From: Bacteroidales bacterium
Lineage (GTDB): Bacteria > Bacteroidota > Bacteroidia > Bacteroidales > VadinHA17
Direction of reading: 5' to 3'
Assembly (NCBI GenBank): GCA_027028505.1
Contig: JALVJE010000095.1
Coordinates: 1-36,675 of the forward strand
Length of the DNA stretch: 36,675 nucleotides
The notes under the pieces are model-generated. The model ran no database searches and was not told where the DNA came from. It was given only the letters and a program-made list of their open reading frames with translations. A program made the translations under genes and the position numbers. Below are positions 1 to 7,956 of the stretch, one piece after another; position 1 is the stretch's first letter, and each line of letters begins with the position of its first letter.

Positions 1-2
1 CT

Positions 3-2411
3 GTGGATGAGAACCTTTGGGAGGAGACGGGACACAATCCTGTTATGCTGCTTGAAAGAGTGGATTATAAAAGGCTTCTTTCCCTGTCACGCAGTAAGAA
101 GTTCCTGGCCCATTTGGACAATGTGGTATCGGAGTTCCGGAAGTACATGGATGAAAAACCGGACCGCTCCCTGCCGCATGTGGCTTATTTCAGTATGGAG
201 TTCGGCCTGCACAGCACGCTGAAGATCTATTCCGGTGGCCTCGGTGTCCTGGCCGGAGATTATCTGAAGGAGGCCAGTGACGAGAACCGTCCCATGACCG
301 GCATAGGGTTGCTGTACCGTTACGGTTATTTCAAGCAGGTGCTCAGCAGCAGCGGCGAACAGCAGGAGGTGTATGAAGCCGAGCAGTTCTCCCATCTGCC
401 GGTGATGCCCGTCAAGGATGAGGCAGGTAACTGGCTGTCGGTGCAGGTTGCTTTCCCTGGGCGTGTGGTGACGGCGAAGATCTGGGAAGCCAAAGTGGGA
501 CGTGTCTCCCTCTATCTTCTGGATACCGACTTAGAGGAGAATCAGGACCGGGACAGGCAGATCACCCATCATCTCTACGGGGGTGACCGTGAGAACCGGC
601 TGAAACAGGAGCTCCTCCTGGGTGTCGGCGGCATACGTGCCCTGCGTGTGATGGGGATACAACCGGACATCTACCACAGCAATGAAGGTCATTCGGCCTT
701 CATCGGTCTGGAGCGTATCAACTGCCTCATCCATGAGTATAATCTCTCCTTTGCCGAAGCCCGGGAGGTGGTGAGAGGATCCACTCTCTTCACCACGCAC
801 ACCCCCGTACCGGCAGGTCATGATCTCTTTGATGAGAACCTGTTGCGTACCTATCTGGCACATTATCCTGACCGCCTGAAGATCTCCTGGGACGAGTTGA
901 TGAACCTGGGCAGGAAAACTCCCGGAGATAAAAATGAAAAATTCAACATGAGCTTTCTGGCAGCCAACCTCTCCTCCGAGATCAACGGTGTGAGCCGTCT
1001 GCACGGAGAGGTGAGCCGTGAGCTCTTCAAGGACCTCTGGCCAGGATTCCTCAAAGAAGAGCTGCACATCGGCTATGTGACCAACGGTGTGCATTATGAT
1101 ACCTGGGCCTCTGCCGGGTGGAAAGATTTCCTGATGGAAAAAACGGATAGTGAAGGATCTGTGAACCCCAGCCGGGAAGAGACCTGGAAGAAGATCGAAC
1201 ATATCCCCGCCAGAGATCTGTGGGCTTTCAAAAGAGAGGTGAAAAAAGAGATGATCCGTTATATACGCGAGCGTTTCACCAAGAACGGCACGCGTCGTCA
1301 TGAGTCGCCCCGCAAGATCATAGAGATCAACCGGCGTCTGCGGGAGGACGCCCTGACCATTGGCTTTGCACGCCGTTTTGCATCCTATAAAAGAGGCACC
1401 CTGCTGTTCCGCGACACTGAGCGCCTGAAGAAACTGGTGAGCGATGAGGAGCGGCCCGTGCAGTTCCTTTTTGCAGGCAAGGCACATCCCCAGGATACCG
1501 AAGGGAAAAAGCTGATCAGCGAGATCTACCGTATCTCCCGCATGCCGGAGTTCAAAGGGAAGATCCTTTTCCTGGAGGATTATGATATGGAGCTGGCCTC
1601 CCATCTGGTGCAGGGGGTGGATATCTGGCTCAACACCCCCACGCGGCCTCTGGAAGCTTCCGGGACCTCCGGAGAGAAAGCCGTGATGAACGGTACCCTC
1701 CATTTCAGTGTGCTCGACGGCTGGTGGGTGGAAGGATATGTGCCGGGCGCCGGCTGGGCGCTCCCCCAGGAGAGGACCTATCAGAACCAGGACCTGCAGG
1801 ATGAAATGGATGTGGAGATGATCTATTCCATCCTGGAGAACGAGATCATTCCCCTGTATTACGATCGTAACAAAGAGGAGGTGGCGGAAGGCTGGATCAG
1901 GATGATCAAAAAGAACCTCCTGCAGGTGGCTCCCAATTTCACGATGTACCGGATGATGCAGGACTATTACGACCGGTATTACCTGAAGATGTTCGAGCGG
2001 AGCAAACTACTGCGCAAAAGCCGCTTTGAGCAGGCCCGCCTGCTGGCGCTCTGGAAATATCAGGTGTACAGCAAGATGGAGAAGATCAGGGTGCTCTCCA
2101 GTGAGTTCAGCGGCGATGGTGAATACCGTGTGGGAGAGGAATATACCGGATCCATTGTGCTCGACCTGGATGAGATCCTGCCGGAGTGGATACAGGTAGA
2201 GCTGGTGGTGACCGACAGGGATAAGAGCGGTAATACGGTGCTGGTCTTCAAACAGCCGTTCGATCTCGCAGGACAGGAAGGCTCAGAGGCCCGCTATACC
2301 ATCCGGGTAGAGCCTACCAAACCCGGTTATTTCTTTTACGATGTGCGTATCGTGCCTACCCATCCGCTGCTGCCGCATCCGCAGGATGTCAATATGGTGA
2401 TGTGGATCTGA
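3..2411 (+). CDS. glgP: Alpha-glucan (glycogen) phosphorylase, 5'-truncated
   Basis: GT35 phosphorylase releasing glucose-1-phosphate from glycogen in the cytoplasm. The visible 802 residues begin inside the N-terminal DUF3417 region typical of the short bacterial/archaeal form; relatives are about 850 residues, so roughly 50 are missing left of the window and the GTG at position 3 is probably not the start. Landmarks are YFSMEFGLHSTLKIYSGGLG near residue 63, HSNEGHSAF near 225, and the cofactor region EASGTSGEKAVMNG, where Lys559 should carry pyridoxal phosphate. Many relatives have Met where this protein has Glu558. A C-terminal segment of about 100 residues (FSGDGEYRVGEEYTG onward) looks like a beta-sandwich. 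The stop lies 5 bp from the convergent glgB stop, so degradation and branching of glycogen are adjacent. Family assignment is secure. Confidence 0.96.
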   Translation: MDENLWEETGHNPVMLLERVDYKRLLSLSRSKKFLAHLDNVVSEFRKYMDEKPDRSLPHVAYFSMEFGLHSTLKIYSGGLGVLAGDYLKEASDENRPMTGIGLLYRYGYFKQVLSSSGEQQEVYEAEQFSHLPVMPVKDEAGNWLSVQVAFPGRVVTAKIWEAKVGRVSLYLLDTDLEENQDRDRQITHHLYGGDRENRLKQELLLGVGGIRALRVMGIQPDIYHSNEGHSAFIGLERINCLIHEYNLSFAEAREVVRGSTLFTTHTPVPAGHDLFDENLLRTYLAHYPDRLKISWDELMNLGRKTPGDKNEKFNMSFLAANLSSEINGVSRLHGEVSRELFKDLWPGFLKEELHIGYVTNGVHYDTWASAGWKDFLMEKTDSEGSVNPSREETWKKIEHIPARDLWAFKREVKKEMIRYIRERFTKNGTRRHESPRKIIEINRRLREDALTIGFARRFASYKRGTLLFRDTERLKKLVSDEERPVQFLFAGKAHPQDTEGKKLISEIYRISRMPEFKGKILFLEDYDMELASHLVQGVDIWLNTPTRPLEASGTSGEKAVMNGTLHFSVLDGWWVEGYVPGAGWALPQERTYQNQDLQDEMDVEMIYSILENEIIPLYYDRNKEEVAEGWIRMIKKNLLQVAPNFTMYRMMQDYYDRYYLKMFERSKLLRKSRFEQARLLALWKYQVYSKMEKIRVLSSEFSGDGEYRVGEEYTGSIVLDLDEILPEWIQVELVVTDRDKSGNTVLVFKQPFDLAGQEGSEARYTIRVEPTKPGYFFYDVRIVPTHPLLPHPQDVNMVMWI

Positions 2412-2416
2412 AGCAC

Positions 2417-4435
2417 TTAACGGACAGGCCTGGGCCGGTACCTTTTCAGTACGACAGCGGTCCTGGCCGGCAGATATAGCTTCACATAGAAAGGATCGGA
2501 AGAGTACCATTTCCCGAACTTCAGGGCAGGATAGGTCAGGGAGTCGTCAATACGCCCCTGACCGCCGAAAGCGGAAGCATCTGTATTGAGGACGATACGG
2601 TAATTGCCGCTGCCGACAGGGATGCCATAGTCCGTGAAGGAGACCACAGGGTTAAAATTAAAGACAAAAAGCAGGTCCTTCCGGGAAAAAGCCAGCACCT
2701 GGTCTTTTTCGTTGGCGCTGATGAGGAAGGGGAAGAGCAGATCGTAGATCTTCTCTTCACGCAGGAGGCGGATCATAGCCCGGTCGAAATCGCCCAGCTC
2801 GTGATAGTGGAGGTCGCTGTTCTGCAGCAGGCTCCACTGGCGTCGGGCATACTGGTATGACCAGTTGTTTCCCTCGCGCGGGAAGTCGATCCATTCGGGA
2901 TGGCCGAACTCGTTCCCCATAAAATTGAGGTATCCTCCTCCGGCGGTGGCGGCAGTGATCAGCCGTATCATCTTATGCAGGGCCAGTCCCCGGTCGATGA
3001 CCAGGTGGTGGTCCTGTTTGCTCATATGGAAATACATCTCCTTGTCCATCAGCCGGAAAGCAATGGTCTTGTCGCCTACCAGAGCCTGGTCATGTGATTC
3101 GGCATAGGAGATGGTCTTCTCGTCCTGGCGGTGGTTGCTCAGCTCGTGATAGATCTGGCTGACATTCCACTGTTCGTCGGGGTATTCCTTGATCAGTTTG
3201 ATCCAGAAATCGGGCACGCCCATAGCAAGACGATAATCAAAGCCGATCCCTCCTTCCTGTACGGGGATCCCCAGCCCCGGCATGCCGCTCATCTCTTCGG
3301 CAATGGTCAGCGCCCGGGGGTTGACTTGATGGACCAACTCGTTGGCCAGGGTGAGATAGAGGATGGCATCTTCGTCCTGCTCGCCGTTGTAATAGTTCTC
3401 ATAGGAGGTGAAATCCCTCCCCAGGCCGTGGTCGAGGTAAAGCATGGAGGTCACCCCGTCGAACCGGAACCCGTCGAACCGGTATTCCTCCTGCCAGTAT
3501 TTCAGGTTGGAGAGGAGGAAGTGCAGCACTTCGTGTTTTCCGTAATTAAAGCAGAGGGAGTCCCAGGCTGGGTGCTCGCCGCGGGGCCCTTCGTGAAAAT
3601 ACTGGCTGCGGGTGCCGTCGAAGAGGGCCAGCCCTTCCACCTCGTTGCGTACGGCATGAGAATGCACGATATCCATAATCACACGGATGCCGTACTCATG
3701 TGCTTTGTCGATGAGGGACCGCAGGTCGTCGGGAGTGCCGAAACGTGAAGAGGCTGCAAAAAAGCTGGACACATGGTATCCGAACGAGCCGTAATAGGGG
3801 TGTTCCTGGATGGCCATCAGCTGGATGGTATTATAGCCGCTCTCAGCAATGTAAGGCAGCAAACGGTCCCGGAACTCGGCGTAGGTGGATATCTTTTCCT
3901 CTTCCCCGCTCATGCCGATATGGGCTTCATAGATAAAAGGAGCTTCCTCCGCTGAAGGAGGATCTTTGATCTTCATCTCATAAGGATCGGGGGGATCCCA
4001 TACCTGGGCGTTGAACAATTTGGTCTCCTCATCCTGTACCACGCGGGTGGCATACGAGGGAATGCGTTCTCCCCGCTGGTCGTCCCAATGGACCGAGAGA
4101 TGAAAAAGATCAAGATGTTTGAGCCGGTCGTGAGGCAGGCGCAGCTCCCATACTCCCTCAGCCACAGCTTTTAGCCGGAACTCCGGCTGTTCCTGCCACC
4201 GGGAGCCCTCACACAGCAGGTAGATGCGGTCGACATTGGGAGCCCATTCACGGAAAACCCATGTTTTCTTTTTCTTGTGAAGGCCGAAATAATGATGCCC
4301 GTTGGCAAAATCCTTTAGCTTTTTGCCTGACGTCAACACTTCCCTTACCTGCCTGTATTTGTTGATCCTCCCCAGGATGACCTTCTCATAAGGTCTGAGC
4401 CAGGGATCCTTTTGAACATATTCGGGGGTTTTCAT
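2417..4435 (-). CDS. glgB: 1,4-alpha-glucan branching enzyme, eukaryote-like GH13_8 type
   Basis: Introduces alpha-1,6 branches into glycogen. The protein is 672 residues starting MKTPEYVQKDPWLRPYE; the frame stays open for about 400 more codons upstream, but that part is antisense to ribF and is not believed. An N-terminal CBM48 domain (WVFREWAPNVDRIYL onward) precedes the GH13 barrel. The nucleophile is Asp326 in DGFRFDGVTSMLY, the acid/base is Glu380 in IAEEMSG, and the transition-state residue is Asp449 in ESHDQALVGD. The FRFDGVTSM form is typical of the GH13_8 branching enzymes of eukaryotes and Bacteroidota rather than the E. coli GH13_9 form (FRVDAVASM). The gene is convergent with glgP. 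Confidence 0.95.
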   Translation of the reverse strand: MKTPEYVQKDPWLRPYEKVILGRINKYRQVREVLTSGKKLKDFANGHHYFGLHKKKKTWVFREWAPNVDRIYLLCEGSRWQEQPEFRLKAVAEGVWELRLPHDRLKHLDLFHLSVHWDDQRGERIPSYATRVVQDEETKLFNAQVWDPPDPYEMKIKDPPSAEEAPFIYEAHIGMSGEEEKISTYAEFRDRLLPYIAESGYNTIQLMAIQEHPYYGSFGYHVSSFFAASSRFGTPDDLRSLIDKAHEYGIRVIMDIVHSHAVRNEVEGLALFDGTRSQYFHEGPRGEHPAWDSLCFNYGKHEVLHFLLSNLKYWQEEYRFDGFRFDGVTSMLYLDHGLGRDFTSYENYYNGEQDEDAILYLTLANELVHQVNPRALTIAEEMSGMPGLGIPVQEGGIGFDYRLAMGVPDFWIKLIKEYPDEQWNVSQIYHELSNHRQDEKTISYAESHDQALVGDKTIAFRLMDKEMYFHMSKQDHHLVIDRGLALHKMIRLITAATAGGGYLNFMGNEFGHPEWIDFPREGNNWSYQYARRQWSLLQNSDLHYHELGDFDRAMIRLLREEKIYDLLFPFLISANEKDQVLAFSRKDLLFVFNFNPVVSFTDYGIPVGSGNYRIVLNTDASAFGGQGRIDDSLTYPALKFGKWYSSDPFYVKLYLPARTAVVLKRYRPRPVR

Positions 4436-4500
4436 CTGCCGCTGACAATGGTACATACGAAAATAACAAAATAATCGGCATAACAGACGGTAGAAAATTA

Positions 4501-4508
4501 TAACTTTG
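4501..4508 (+). promoter_or_regulatory. TAnnTTTG -7 box upstream of ribF
   Basis: TAACTTTG matches the Bacteroidota -7 consensus TAnnTTTG and ends 26 nt before the ribF ATG. No convincing TTTG -33 element is visible at the usual distance, so this is half a promoter. Confidence 0.5.
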
Positions 4509-4534
4509 CGCAGCATTTTTCGAATGGGGGCCAT

Positions 4535-5470
4535 ATGATCGTATATCACTCTTTGGAAGAGATCCGTATTAAAAAACCGGTTGTGAGCATCGGTGTTTTT
4601 GACGGCGTTCACGTCGGCCACAGGTATCTCTTCGACCGCATGAGACAGGAGGCACGTCGCAGGGACGGGGAGACCCTCGTCATCACGTTCTGGCCTCACC
4701 CCCGCATTGTGCTGAACCATCACCCCGAAAAGATCAGGTATCTCTCTACCCTCCAGGGGAAAGAGGAGTTGCTGGAGGAGTGTGGCATCGATCATCTGCT
4801 GGTGCTGGAGTTCACGGAGGAGATACGCAACCTGGATGCCCGTGCTTTTGTAGAGAAGGTGCTGGTGGAGAAGATCGGGGTGGATACCCTGGTGATGGGC
4901 TTCGATCATGTCTTTGGTCGCGACCGCCAGGGAGATTATGAGCATGTATCCCTGCTGGGAAAGGAACTGGGATTTCGTGTGGTGAGGGTCGAAGCGATGA
5001 AAGTGGACGGGAAAACCGTCAGCTCTTCCCTGATCCGGGATATTCTGTGGCAGGGGGATGTGGCAGGGGCCGTGAAATACCTGGGATACCATTATTTCAT
5101 CCTGGGCCGCATCGTCGGAGGGAAAAGGATCGGACGTAGCATGGGGTTCCCCACAGCCAACATCCGGCCGGATGATGAGCACAAGCTGATCCCGGCCGAC
5201 GGTGTCTATGCCGTGAAGGTGCTGATATCGGGAAAAGAATTCGGCGGCATGCTCAATATCGGTATACGCCCGACGGTGAACAACGGCTTCCCCGAAAAGA
5301 CCATCGAGGTACATGTTTTCGATTTCCACGGGGATATATACGGACAGGACGTCGTTGTGACCTTCATCGACCGCATCCGCGATGAGAAAAAATTTGACAA
5401 CATCGAGGAACTGGCACTCCGTCTGGAAGAAGATAAAAAGAAGGCATTGGAACTGTTGAAGGAAGGATGA
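4535..5470 (+). CDS. ribF: Bifunctional riboflavin kinase / FAD synthetase
   Basis: Converts riboflavin to FMN and then FAD. The 311 residues carry the usual two-domain order. The FAD synthetase half (about 1-175) is a nucleotidyltransferase with GVFDGVHVGHRYLF (HxGH-type signature near residue 20) and SSSLIRD near 168. The riboflavin kinase half (about 182-308) has MGFPTANI, PADGVYAV and LNIGIRPTVN. Length is normal for the family. The start MIVYHSLEEIRIKKP is supported by the standard distance to the first beta strand. It is divergent from glgB (99 bp apart), and its 3' side runs into a repeat-rich spacer before ahcY. Confidence 0.95.
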   Translation: MIVYHSLEEIRIKKPVVSIGVFDGVHVGHRYLFDRMRQEARRRDGETLVITFWPHPRIVLNHHPEKIRYLSTLQGKEELLEECGIDHLLVLEFTEEIRNLDARAFVEKVLVEKIGVDTLVMGFDHVFGRDRQGDYEHVSLLGKELGFRVVRVEAMKVDGKTVSSSLIRDILWQGDVAGAVKYLGYHYFILGRIVGGKRIGRSMGFPTANIRPDDEHKLIPADGVYAVKVLISGKEFGGMLNIGIRPTVNNGFPEKTIEVHVFDFHGDIYGQDVVVTFIDRIRDEKKFDNIEELALRLEEDKKKALELLKEG

Positions 5471-5472
5471 AC

Positions 5473-5547
5473 CCCGCCTTCGCTGTGTTTCGACCCGTCC
5501 GAACGGTCTCGGTTGGGTGGGCAAGCTCAGAAACCAGCTACGGCGGG
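5473..5547. repeat. Imperfect inverted repeat just after ribF
   Basis: Arms CCCGCCTTCGCTG (5473-5485) and CAGCTACGGCGGG (5535-5547) pair at 10 of 13 positions and bracket about 50 bp that include a smaller palindrome around GTCCGAAC. It starts 3 bp after the ribF stop. It could work as a terminator stem although no T tract follows. Function unknown. Confidence 0.45.
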
Positions 5548-5549
5548 TA

Positions 5550-5654
5550 AAGGATGAAGGATGATCGATGATCGTTGATCGAATAACTACCAACCACCAA
5601 CTACTAACTACTAACTCGATACTAAAAACTCCCAACTCGTAACTCCACCCTCCA
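5550..5654 (+). repeat. Heptad repeat tract, 15 in-phase 7-bp units
   Basis: The 105 bp divide without slippage into 15 seven-base units. They begin as AAGGATG/ATCGATG, change to AACTACC/AACTACT and end as AACTCCC/AACTCGT/CCCTCCA. No unit boundary is lost. The period is not a multiple of three and no open reading frame is served. It fills the centre of the 337-bp ribF-ahcY gap. Confidence 0.8.
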
Positions 5655-5742
5655 CATGCCGCAAATCATTGATTTGCGAGCATCCCCGCCCGGCTGACGC
5701 CAGTCGGACGGGCTCGAAAAATCAAAGATTTTTCGGGACTCC
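5655..5742. repeat. Paired-hairpin repeat unit, copy A
   Basis: Two perfect hairpins, CGCAAATC-att-GATTTGCG (5660-5678) and CGAAAAATC-aaa-GATTTTTCG (5715-5735), separated by 36 bp. Copy B at 10113-10173 has the same two hairpins, the same flanks (ACATGC before, GGACTCC after) and a spacer of only 8 bp. The additional 28 bp here can itself fold through GCCCG/CGGGC arms. The layout resembles REP/BIME elements. Both copies directly follow a heptad tract. Confidence 0.75.
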
Positions 5743-5773
5743 AAACTTACTAAGGCATAACGCAAAAAGTTTG

Positions 5774-5781
5774 TATTTTTG
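5774..5781 (+). promoter_or_regulatory. TAnnTTTG -7 box upstream of ahcY
   Basis: TATTTTTG is a perfect Bacteroidota -7 box ending 26 nt before the ahcY ATG at 5808. No clear TTTG -33 element is present at 18-21 nt spacing. No SAH or SAM riboswitch architecture was recognised in the spacer. Confidence 0.55.
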
Positions 5782-5807
5782 TAAATTATCATCAAAACCG
5801 AAGTATA

Positions 5808-7232
5808 ATGAATGTAACTGAGACAATAGTATCGACCCTCCCTTACAAAGTAAAAGATCTTTCCCTGGCCCCATTCGGCCGGAAGGAGATCGAACTGGCG
5901 GAGAAAGAGATGCCGGGGCTCATGGCCCTGCGGGAAAAATATGCCGGAGAGAAGCCTCTGAAGGGGGCCCGTATCACCGGGTCCCTGCACATGACCATCC
6001 AGACGGCCGTCCTGATCAAGACCCTGGTGGAGTTGGGGGCGGATGTGCGCTGGGCCAGCTGTAACATCTTTTCCACCCAGGACCATGCGGCGGCAGCCAT
6101 GGCCGACATGGGAGTTCCGGTCTTTGCCTGGAAAGGAGAAACCCTTGAGGAGTACTGGTGGAGCACGGTGCAGGCCCTTTCTTTCCCCGAAGGCAAAGGG
6201 CCTCATCTGGTCGTGGACGACGGTGGCGATGCCACCCTGATCATTCACAAGGGATATGCTGTGGAGGAGAACCCGGCCCTGCTGGATGAGAAAGGCTCCA
6301 ACAGAGAGGAGCAGATCATCCTGGATACCCTTCGCAGGGTATACGAAGAAGATCCTACGAAATGGCACCGCCTGGTCGAAGAGTGGAAAGGTGTTTCCGA
6401 AGAGACAACTACCGGTGTGCACCGTCTGTACCAGATGAAAGAGAGAGGAGAGCTGCTGGCCCCTGCCATCAATGTGAACGATTCGGTGACCAAATCGAAA
6501 TTCGACAATCTTTACGGGTGCCGTGAGTCGCTGGCAGATGGCATCAAACGGGCCACGGACATCATGCTGGCCGGCAAGGTGGTGGTGGTGTGCGGTTACG
6601 GTGATGTGGGCAAAGGATCGGCCCAGTCGATGCGCAACTTTGGCGCACGCGTGATCATCACTGAGATCGATCCCATCTGTGCCCTGCAGGCGGCCATGGA
6701 AGGATATGAGGTGAAAACGATCGAAGAGGCGCTGGATATTGCCGATATCTTTGTCACGGCTACCGGCAACAGGGATATCATCACCATCGATCACATGGCC
6801 CGCATGAAAGACCAGGCGATCGTATGTAACATAGGTCACTTCGACAATGAGATCCAGGTGGATGAGCTGGAGAACTATCCCGGCATCCGCAAGGAGAATA
6901 TCAAGCCGCAGGTGGATCAGTACCATTTCCCCGATGGCCACTCCATCATTCTGCTGGCCGAAGGACGTCTGGTGAACCTGGGTTGCGCCACGGGTCATCC
7001 CTCCTTTGTGATGAGCAACTCATTCTCCAACCAGACCCTTGCCCAGATCGAGCTGTGGAAAAATGATTATGCGATCGACGTGTACCGTCTTCCCAAGCAC
7101 CTGGACGAAGAGGTGGCACGACTGCATCTGCCGCAGCTGGGTGTGAGCCTGACAAAACTGACCAAGGAACAGGCCGATTACATCGGGGTACCGGTGGAAG
7201 GACCTTACAAGCCTGATCATTACAGATATTAG
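5808..7232 (+). CDS. ahcY: Adenosylhomocysteinase (SAH hydrolase)
   Basis: Reversibly splits S-adenosylhomocysteine into adenosine and homocysteine with tightly bound NAD, clearing the product inhibitor of methyltransferases. The 474-residue protein has [13 protein letters not shown] near residue 60, the substrate/NAD segment [18 protein letters not shown] near 223, the Rossmann glycine motif [11 protein letters not shown] near 262, and the family C-terminus ending KPDHYRY, where the conserved Lys and Tyr reach into the partner NAD site. Length matches the long bacterial form. It appears monocistronic, with its own -7 box and a strong terminator 18 bp after the stop. Confidence 0.97.
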   Translation: MNVTETIVSTLPYKVKDLSLAPFGRKEIELAEKEMPGLMALREKYAGEKPLKGARITGSLHMTIQTAVLIKTLVELGADVRWASCNIFSTQDHAAAAMADMGVPVFAWKGETLEEYWWSTVQALSFPEGKGPHLVVDDGGDATLIIHKGYAVEENPALLDEKGSNREEQIILDTLRRVYEEDPTKWHRLVEEWKGVSEETTTGVHRLYQMKERGELLAPAINVNDSVTKSKFDNLYGCRESLADGIKRATDIMLAGKVVVVCGYGDVGKGSAQSMRNFGARVIITEIDPICALQAAMEGYEVKTIEEALDIADIFVTATGNRDIITIDHMARMKDQAIVCNIGHFDNEIQVDELENYPGIRKENIKPQVDQYHFPDGHSIILLAEGRLVNLGCATGHPSFVMSNSFSNQTLAQIELWKNDYAIDVYRLPKHLDEEVARLHLPQLGVSLTKLTKEQADYIGVPVEGPYKPDHYRY

Positions 7233-7249
7233 GAACTGCTACAAAGATC

Positions 7250-7278
7250 AAAAAACCACGCAATTTGCGTGGTTTTTT
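7250..7278 (+). terminator. Intrinsic terminator after ahcY (bidirectional)
   Basis: A-tract, then ACCACGCA-att-TGCGTGGT, then six T. The A and T tracts extend the stem, so it can work in both directions. It would originally also have served the convergent lipoprotein gene, from which it is now separated by a mobile repeat. Confidence 0.9.
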
Positions 7279-7281
7279 AAT

Positions 7282-7444
7282 CCCAGATTACGCATTAGGA
7301 AGCTAAAAAATAGCTGAACTAATGCGTTAGCTGGGGTTAACCCCGATCTAGGAGTTTACGGTTTTGGTGAATAACCAAAACCGATGAAATCCTTAATCGA
7401 TCAGAAATGAAAAGCGCTTGCGATTTTCTATTGCTGATTTTGGG
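7282..7444 (+). mobile_element. MITE-like element, copy 1 (163 bp)
   Basis: Begins CCCAGATTACGCATTAG and ends with TGATTTTGGG; the ends are imperfect inverted repeats (about 15 of the first 20 bp pair, by eye). It is flanked on both sides by the 5-bp direct repeat TTAAT (7277-7281 and 7445-7449), as expected of a target duplication. It differs from copy 2 at only two positions. It has no significant open reading frame. The left duplication lies in the T tract of the ahcY terminator and the right one contains the stop codon of the minus-strand lipoprotein gene. Internal hairpins include ACGCATTAG/CTAATGCGT, GGGGTTAACCCC and CGGTTTTGGT/ACCAAAACCG. Confidence 0.88.
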
Positions 7445-7927
7445 TTAATTATAAACATGCACCATTTGTCCGTCGAAAGAGGTGCGGTACAGCTTCAAAG
7501 GATAACGGGACGGACTGTCGGAAGTGGGATACCCGTAATTGGGGAGAACATATTTGGAATGACATTCCGGACATTCGGGGGTGATGTCTCCCGTATTCTT
7601 CAGGACCACTGCCTGGTCAAGCGCCTCTTCAAAAGGACAGGTCCGGTCAAAAGCAAAGAACTCGGATTCCGAAGCACGATAAACAATGATGCCGTGTCCC
7701 CCGTATCCGGCAGAAGCCGATCCCGCATAGGAAGAAGTTATGACCACGGCGTTCCCTGCAACCGTCAGATCATTGAACATGGGATCGCTGAGGTTGATGG
7801 TAAAATCCACGAATACATCCGGTATCCGTTCGTTCTCCTTTGTCTTACAGGAGGAGGGCACCAGTACCGGCAGAATCATTAAGATAAAAATGATTATCTT
7901 TGGATATGTGAATGGGTAGATCTTCAT
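7445..7927 (-). CDS. Rieske-like lipoprotein with incomplete cluster ligands
   Basis: A 160-residue exported lipoprotein: hydrophobic signal MKIYPFTYPKIIIFILMILP followed by lipobox VPSSC (Cys27). The C-terminal half resembles the small Rieske-type ferredoxin-like lipoproteins of Bacteroidota, with FDRTCPFE (Cys97) and CPECHSKY (Cys119, Cys122, His123). A true Rieske site needs C-x-H and C-x2-H; here the first motif reads C-P-F, so one histidine ligand is missing. Iron-sulfur binding is therefore doubtful; a structural zinc or thiol site is possible. An upstream in-frame ATG exists but the lipobox supports 7927. The stop codon lies inside the target duplication of MITE copy 1. Confidence 0.8.
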   Translation of the reverse strand: MKIYPFTYPKIIIFILMILPVLVPSSCKTKENERIPDVFVDFTINLSDPMFNDLTVAGNAVVITSSYAGSASAGYGGHGIIVYRASESEFFAFDRTCPFEEALDQAVVLKNTGDITPECPECHSKYVLPNYGYPTSDSPSRYPLKLYRTSFDGQMVHVYN

Positions 7928-7948
7928 TCTGCCTTTGTTTTTAGACCG

Positions 7949-7956
7949 CAAAGCTA
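7949..7956 (-). promoter_or_regulatory. Possible -7 box for the Rieske-like lipoprotein
   Basis: On the minus strand TAGCTTTG fits TAnnTTTG, 21 nt upstream of the lipoprotein ATG and immediately beside the ATG (7957) of the divergent gene. The -33 element is weak. Divergent starts only 29 bp apart imply overlapping promoters. Confidence 0.35.

Noticed and set aside
1652..1690. Inactive phosphorylase because of Met-to-Glu change beside the cofactor lysine
   Set aside because: The lysine and surrounding EASGTSG and MNG are intact; a single neighbouring difference is not evidence of lost activity.
4436..5635. 400-codon upstream extension of the glgB frame
   Set aside because: It is antisense to ribF; branching enzyme homologues start at MKTPEY-like sequence.
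5471..5807. SAH or SAM riboswitch before ahcY
   Set aside because: The spacer is explained by an inverted repeat, heptads and paired hairpins that recur before or after unrelated genes; no conserved riboswitch core was recognised.
7282..7444. Group II intron, tracrRNA or tmRNA fragment
   Set aside because: No domain V, no anti-repeat, no tRNA-like domain; target duplications and inverted ends identify a transposable element.
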